Source of the DNA: DATMXS01 sp050260275
GTDB lineage: Bacteria > Acidobacteriota > Terriglobia > Bryobacterales > Bryobacteraceae
NCBI GenBank assembly: GCA_050260275.1
Contig: JBLNBX010000242.1
Span: 1 to 14,950, forward strand
Length of the DNA: 14,950 bases
Direction: 5' to 3'
The notes beneath the pieces were generated by a model, which did not search any database, was not told the DNA's origin, and saw only the letters and a list, made by a program, of their open reading frames with translations. Shown here one piece after another: positions 12,733-14,950 of the stretch (the first letter of the stretch is position 1; every line of letters starts with the position of its first letter). The position numbers were made by a program, and so were the translations under genes.

Positions 12733-14073
12733 TTACTCCACCAGAAGCAGCTTGGAACCACCAGGCATGAGAGACGCGCCGGCCGCGTTCGGCACCCACG
12801 GCCCTATGTACTCCGCGCATACCGGCTCTTGAGGGTTACCGTACTCCGATGGTGGTAACAAGAAGAAGCCGGCAAACCCCAGCACGCTGTTCGGCAATGC
12901 CTTCGTTCCAGCGAGGGCCGGCGGAGCATAGGGCTCAGGCGGATACTGCGGGCAGGTAGGTGCGCCCTCATAGCTTTCGCATGGGCCGGACACGATCGGA
13001 GCCACAACCACACGATCGCCATTGCCCCTGTTCTCGGCAACATAGGTCGCGTAATTGGGGCTTGTCGAATCCGTGTCACCTGAGACCTTATGGTTTTTGC
13101 TCTCCCCTGCCCTGGCCTTGATGGCGTCGACCTCGGTTTGCTTCACCCCCGGGTTGAGGCAAGGACGCAGGCCGCAATCCGCTCCGGGCTGACCCTTAAG
13201 GACGACGTCTCCTATTGCGACCGTGTGGCCGTCCGGCACCTCGCTCCCAAGAATCTGTTGCCGGATGTCGTTCGCTGAGTTCGTGTCCCAAAGATAGCCC
13301 CTCGCAGAGTTGTCTTCTTTGTCGTCAATGTAGTCGTCTCCGATGTGCGCCTTGCCCAGATTCCGCCGGAACGTCAATGCCAACTCCGTTCGATCATTAG
13401 CGCACATCTTCGACAGTTCGCCCTCTTTGAGGTTCGATGGACCCCTAAGAGTGTACACGCCTCCCTGCTGATAGCCTCCATCCGGAAGCTTCGCCGGTAT
13501 CATGCCGAACGGGTCGGGAGGACTGGGCATGGACGAACCTTCTGGAATCGTCGTCCCGCCCGGCGGAACCCACAGTGGCCCGAACGGGAACACTCTCGTC
13601 ATGGCGTTGTTGACCGCTACCTGCTTGGCCGTGGCGCGCGCGGCGATATCGGTGCTCATGGCTCCCGTCACAACCGGCATCAGCATCATGTTGAGCGGAA
13701 CGCGCGTCGCCACCCTGGCGTAGATATAGCCTGAGGCATTAGCCGGAGACGCGCTCCAGCTTGCGCCATCCTGAGAGAACGTGACCGCGATCTGGTCCGG
13801 CGCGAAGGGCACTGTGCCGAACTGGTATCGCTTCGGGATGGCCTGAGCCGCGCTGATGGCGTTGGTGATTCCCGAGGAGGTGCCGTCGAGCTTCGAAGCT
13901 GCCGCTAGCGCGGCCGCATCGCAGAAGGTCTGAGACTCGCTGCGTGTGATGTACATGCGGCCGATGTCAAATGTGAGGCCGGCGCAGCCAAGGATCAACA
14001 GCAGCGCCAGCGTGAACGCAATTAGCACGAACCCGCCGCGGTGTCGCGCCTTCCTCGTGAGCCCAGTGACCAT
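12733..14073 (-). CDS. TadG-like pilus assembly protein (first gene of tad unit)
   Basis: A 446-residue protein of the TadE/TadG-like group. A short basic stretch (RKARHRGG) leads into one hydrophobic segment (FVLIAFTLALLLILGCAGLTFDIG, given here in two parts: residues 15-31 and 32-38), then RMYITRSESQTFCDAAALAAASKLDG, the signature of Flp-pilus TadG-like proteins (residues 39-64). The remaining extracytoplasmic region is long, Gly/Pro-rich and has paired Cys (DCGLRPC, PCESYEGAPTC). I see no von Willebrand A MIDAS motif, which full TadG proteins often carry, so this may be the shorter TadG-like type. The ATG at 14073 has only a weak GAGG before it. It heads a tight three-gene unit, probably anchoring or tuning a Tad pilus whose main genes are elsewhere. 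Confidence 0.8.
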   Translation of the reverse strand: MVTGLTRKARHRGGFVLIAFTLALLLILGCAGLTFDIGRMYITRSESQTFCDAAALAAASKLDGTSSGITNAISAAQAIPKRYQFGTVPFAPDQIAVTFSQDGASWSASPANASGYIYARVATRVPLNMMLMPVVTGAMSTDIAARATAKQVAVNNAMTRVFPFGPLWVPPGGTTIPEGSSMPSPPDPFGMIPAKLPDGGYQQGGVYTLRGPSNLKEGELSKMCANDRTELALTFRRNLGKAHIGDDYIDDKEDNSARGYLWDTNSANDIRQQILGSEVPDGHTVAIGDVVLKGQPGADCGLRPCLNPGVKQTEVDAIKARAGESKNHKVSGDTDSTSPNYATYVAENRGNGDRVVVAPIVSGPCESYEGAPTCPQYPPEPYAPPALAGTKALPNSVLGFAGFFLLPPSEYGNPQEPVCAEYIGPWVPNAAGASLMPGGSKLLLVE

Positions 14074-14132
14074 GTCAGAACCTCGTCTTCGCAGCTACCA
14101 GACTGTTGCCATGGACGGTCGCTCGATACGCG

Positions 14133-14273
14133 TCACGGCAGACAATACCCCTTCTCGCGATCCGTCGACGCCTTAACCCTATTGGACAGGGTATACACCC
14201 TAGGTTCAATACTGACATTAGTTAATGGGGTAACCCCATTTGTGAACTCTTCCTGTCTCGCTGTCGGTTTCAT
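14133..14273 (-). CDS. Possible 46-residue leader ORF upstream of the tad genes
   Basis: An ATG at 14273 is preceded, after nine bases, by AGGAGGT (14289-14283), a complete match to the 16S rRNA tail and the best ribosome binding site in the window. The frame encodes 46 hydrophilic residues beginning MKPTARQEEFTNGV and ending GYCLP, then TGA, 59 bases before the tadG-like start. It has no membrane segment or signal and does not resemble Flp pilin. Codon use is more AT-rich than in the neighbours. The ORF contains inverted repeats (14176-14201 and 14224-14240). It may be a regulatory leader peptide, a small protein, or a remnant; only the ribosome binding site gives positive support. Confidence 0.35.
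   Translation of the reverse strand: MKPTARQEEFTNGVTPLTNVSIEPRVYTLSNRVKASTDREKGYCLP
14176..14201 (-). promoter_or_regulatory. Alternating repeat able to form two exclusive hairpins
   Basis: ACCCT at 14176-14180, AGGGT at 14188-14192 and ACCCT at 14197-14201 let the middle arm pair with either outer arm (7-base or 4-base loop). The stems are only 5 bp. The site lies within the possible leader ORF, about 100-130 bases before the tadG-like start. Confidence 0.3.
14224..14240. promoter_or_regulatory. 17-bp dyad, operator-like
   Basis: AATGGGGT (14224-14231) and ACCCCATT (14233-14240) are perfect complements around a single central base. The spacing suits a dimeric DNA-binding protein better than an RNA stem. 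It lies inside the possible leader ORF, upstream of the tad genes. Confidence 0.4.
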
Positions 14274-14421
14274 TTTCTTAGTACCTCCTGACACTTGTGA
14301 AATCGAAAAATAAGCCCCCATCCGATTCTGCAATTTCGGCCACAAATGTCCGAAAATCCCGCTCAAAACACCAAGAGGCAAACACGTTCTTGCACCCAGG
14401 CGAGGGCAGTACGAGCAAGGG

Positions 14422-14435
14422 ACGTACTAGTACGT
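14422..14435. promoter_or_regulatory. 14-bp perfect palindrome
   Basis: ACGTACTAGTACGT is its own reverse complement over all 14 bases. It ends 18 bases before the -35 element of the plus-strand promoter at 14454-14483, in the most AT-rich part of the region. Such a site is typical of a dimeric regulator; no regulator gene is adjacent. Confidence 0.45.
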
Positions 14436-14453
14436 TTATTCTGCATTTACGTG

Positions 14454-14483
14454 TTGCCGTTCTAGATCGCACGCATCTAAAAT
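14454..14483 (+). promoter_or_regulatory. Sigma-70-like promoter facing the glycosyltransferase
   Basis: TTGCCG at 14454-14459 and TAAAAT at 14478-14483 are separated by 18 bases. The start of the glycosyltransferase gene is about 360 bases further on, so either the leader is long, a closer promoter exists, or a small gene lies between. Confidence 0.4.
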
Positions 14484-14847
14484 TTGGGGGGAGTGAGTAC
14501 TTCCGGCCCATGCGCATCGTGGGGCATACCATAGCAATGGGTGAGGGTATCCACACCGCCCGCATGCGCGGTGGTCTGGGGTCCGGAACAATGCCGGGCT
14601 GCGGAGCGGCAATCGGACGCGCTGCCCGCGGCCGCCAACCCCGGGGGATAGCCGGGGCAGGTCGTGGGTTCTCCGGCTTGGTTTTCGGGTTCCCGGCCCA
14701 GGCGGCATCAGCTATGGCGAGGGGCGACTCTTCGAAACTGAACGGCGGTTCTGGCGGCGGGTTCAGCCGCGGCGGCCGCGTCAACTCTTGTAGCCGGACC
14801 GGCGGTTCCGGCTTGGTCCTGCACATTCCAGCCACGGACGTTTTCTG

Positions 14848-14950
14848 ATGCGCATACTTCAGCTTGTTGCGAATCTCGATTACGGCGGCCTGGAGCGGTT
14901 GGCGATCGGTCTGGCGCGGCAGCAGCGCGCGGCCGGCCACGAGGCCGCAA
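14848..14950 (+). CDS. Glycosyltransferase (GT4-like), N-terminus only, runs off window
   Basis: From the ATG at 14848 the frame encodes MRILQLVANLDYGGLERLAI, then GLARQQRAAGHEAA to the window end (34 residues). This is the standard opening of GT-B fold, family 4 glycosyltransferases: a first beta strand MRILxL, the donor/acceptor glycine loop at YGGxER, then a helix ending in a GHE turn before the second strand. Such enzymes add sugars to surface polysaccharides or glycolipids. The ATG overlaps a TGA (TGATG at 14846-14850) ending an open Gly-rich frame, and no Shine-Dalgarno is seen. Longer minus-strand open frames over the same bases are taken as antisense shadows. Only the N-terminal motif supports the call. 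Confidence 0.72.
   Translation, partial: MRILQLVANLDYGGLERLAIGLARQQRAAGHEAA

Larger units (their letters stand above)
14274..14847. other. Divergent non-coding region between tad unit and glycosyltransferase
   Basis: No convincing gene is seen here. The first half (to about 14490) is clearly more AT-rich than the rest of the window and holds the leader-ORF ribosome binding site, a weak minus-strand TATTTT (14312-14307), a 6-bp hairpin (TTTCGG/CCGAAA, about 14334-14355), the 14-bp palindrome and a plus-strand promoter. The second half is GC-rich, with long open frames on both strands: one is Gly/Arg-rich on plus, ending in TGA at 14846-14848, and one is Pro-rich on minus. I read both as by-products of composition. 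Confidence 0.5.

Noticed and set aside
14133..14273. The 46-residue ORF as an Flp pilin gene beside the tad genes
   Set aside because: It has no hydrophobic helix, no GxxxxEY-type prepilin cleavage site and is hydrophilic throughout.
14278..14950. Long minus-strand open frame reaching the window edge, Pro-rich, as a partial gene
   Set aside because: It is antisense to the glycosyltransferase N-terminus (MRILQLVANLDYGG...), which is a clear family match, and its downstream half reads like translated non-coding DNA.

Overview
The window is a GC-rich, densely packed bacterial chromosomal segment. Gene content and style suggest an Acidobacteriota genome of the Solibacter/Bryobacter type. The pointers are futalosine-route menaquinone genes, enolase- and RraA-family enzymes carrying export signals, TadE/TadG-like genes, a small CPxC protein of a type I associate with that phylum, and many genes with a -10 box almost touching the start codon. 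The assignment is an inference from style, not from a marker gene. No tRNA, rRNA, CRISPR array, transposase or phage gene was seen.

Layout. 1-2207 (+): the end of a corrinoid protein, a homocysteine S-methyltransferase with a clear Shine-Dalgarno, and a stand-alone SIR2-like protein whose start overlaps it. 2259-5446 (-): an M42 aminopeptidase, then mqnE and a UbiA-type prenyltransferase, start and stop overlapping, which make two steps of menaquinone synthesis. 5466-7640 (+): a DUF192 lipoprotein, an exported beta-propeller lactonase and msrA. 7701-8579 (-): a cysteine-rich GyrI-like effector-binding protein and a 67-residue CPxC protein. 8712-9068 (+): a lone STAS-domain anti-sigma antagonist. 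9163-11386 (-): a two-gene unit of a Tat-signal enolase-superfamily dehydratase followed by a Sec-signal RraA-like protein, probably a sugar-acid catabolic pair outside the cytoplasm. 11387-11736: gene-free, with several hairpins and a fossil copy of a TadE C-terminus. 11737-14073 (-): three Tad-type pseudopilin genes in the order tadG-like, tadE-like, tadE-like. 14074-14847: a regulatory-looking divergent region with a possible 46-codon leader ORF, dyads and a 14-bp perfect palindrome. 14848 to the end (+): the start of a GT4-type glycosyltransferase that runs off the window.

Most of this is ordinary metabolism. The less ordinary signals are the near-leaderless promoters (including two facing each other in 19 bp), the duplicated TadE tail, the structured leader before the tad genes, and the palindrome next to the candidate promoter facing the glycosyltransferase. 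I did not find a convincing new multi-gene system. All identifications are by reading motifs; no database search was run.
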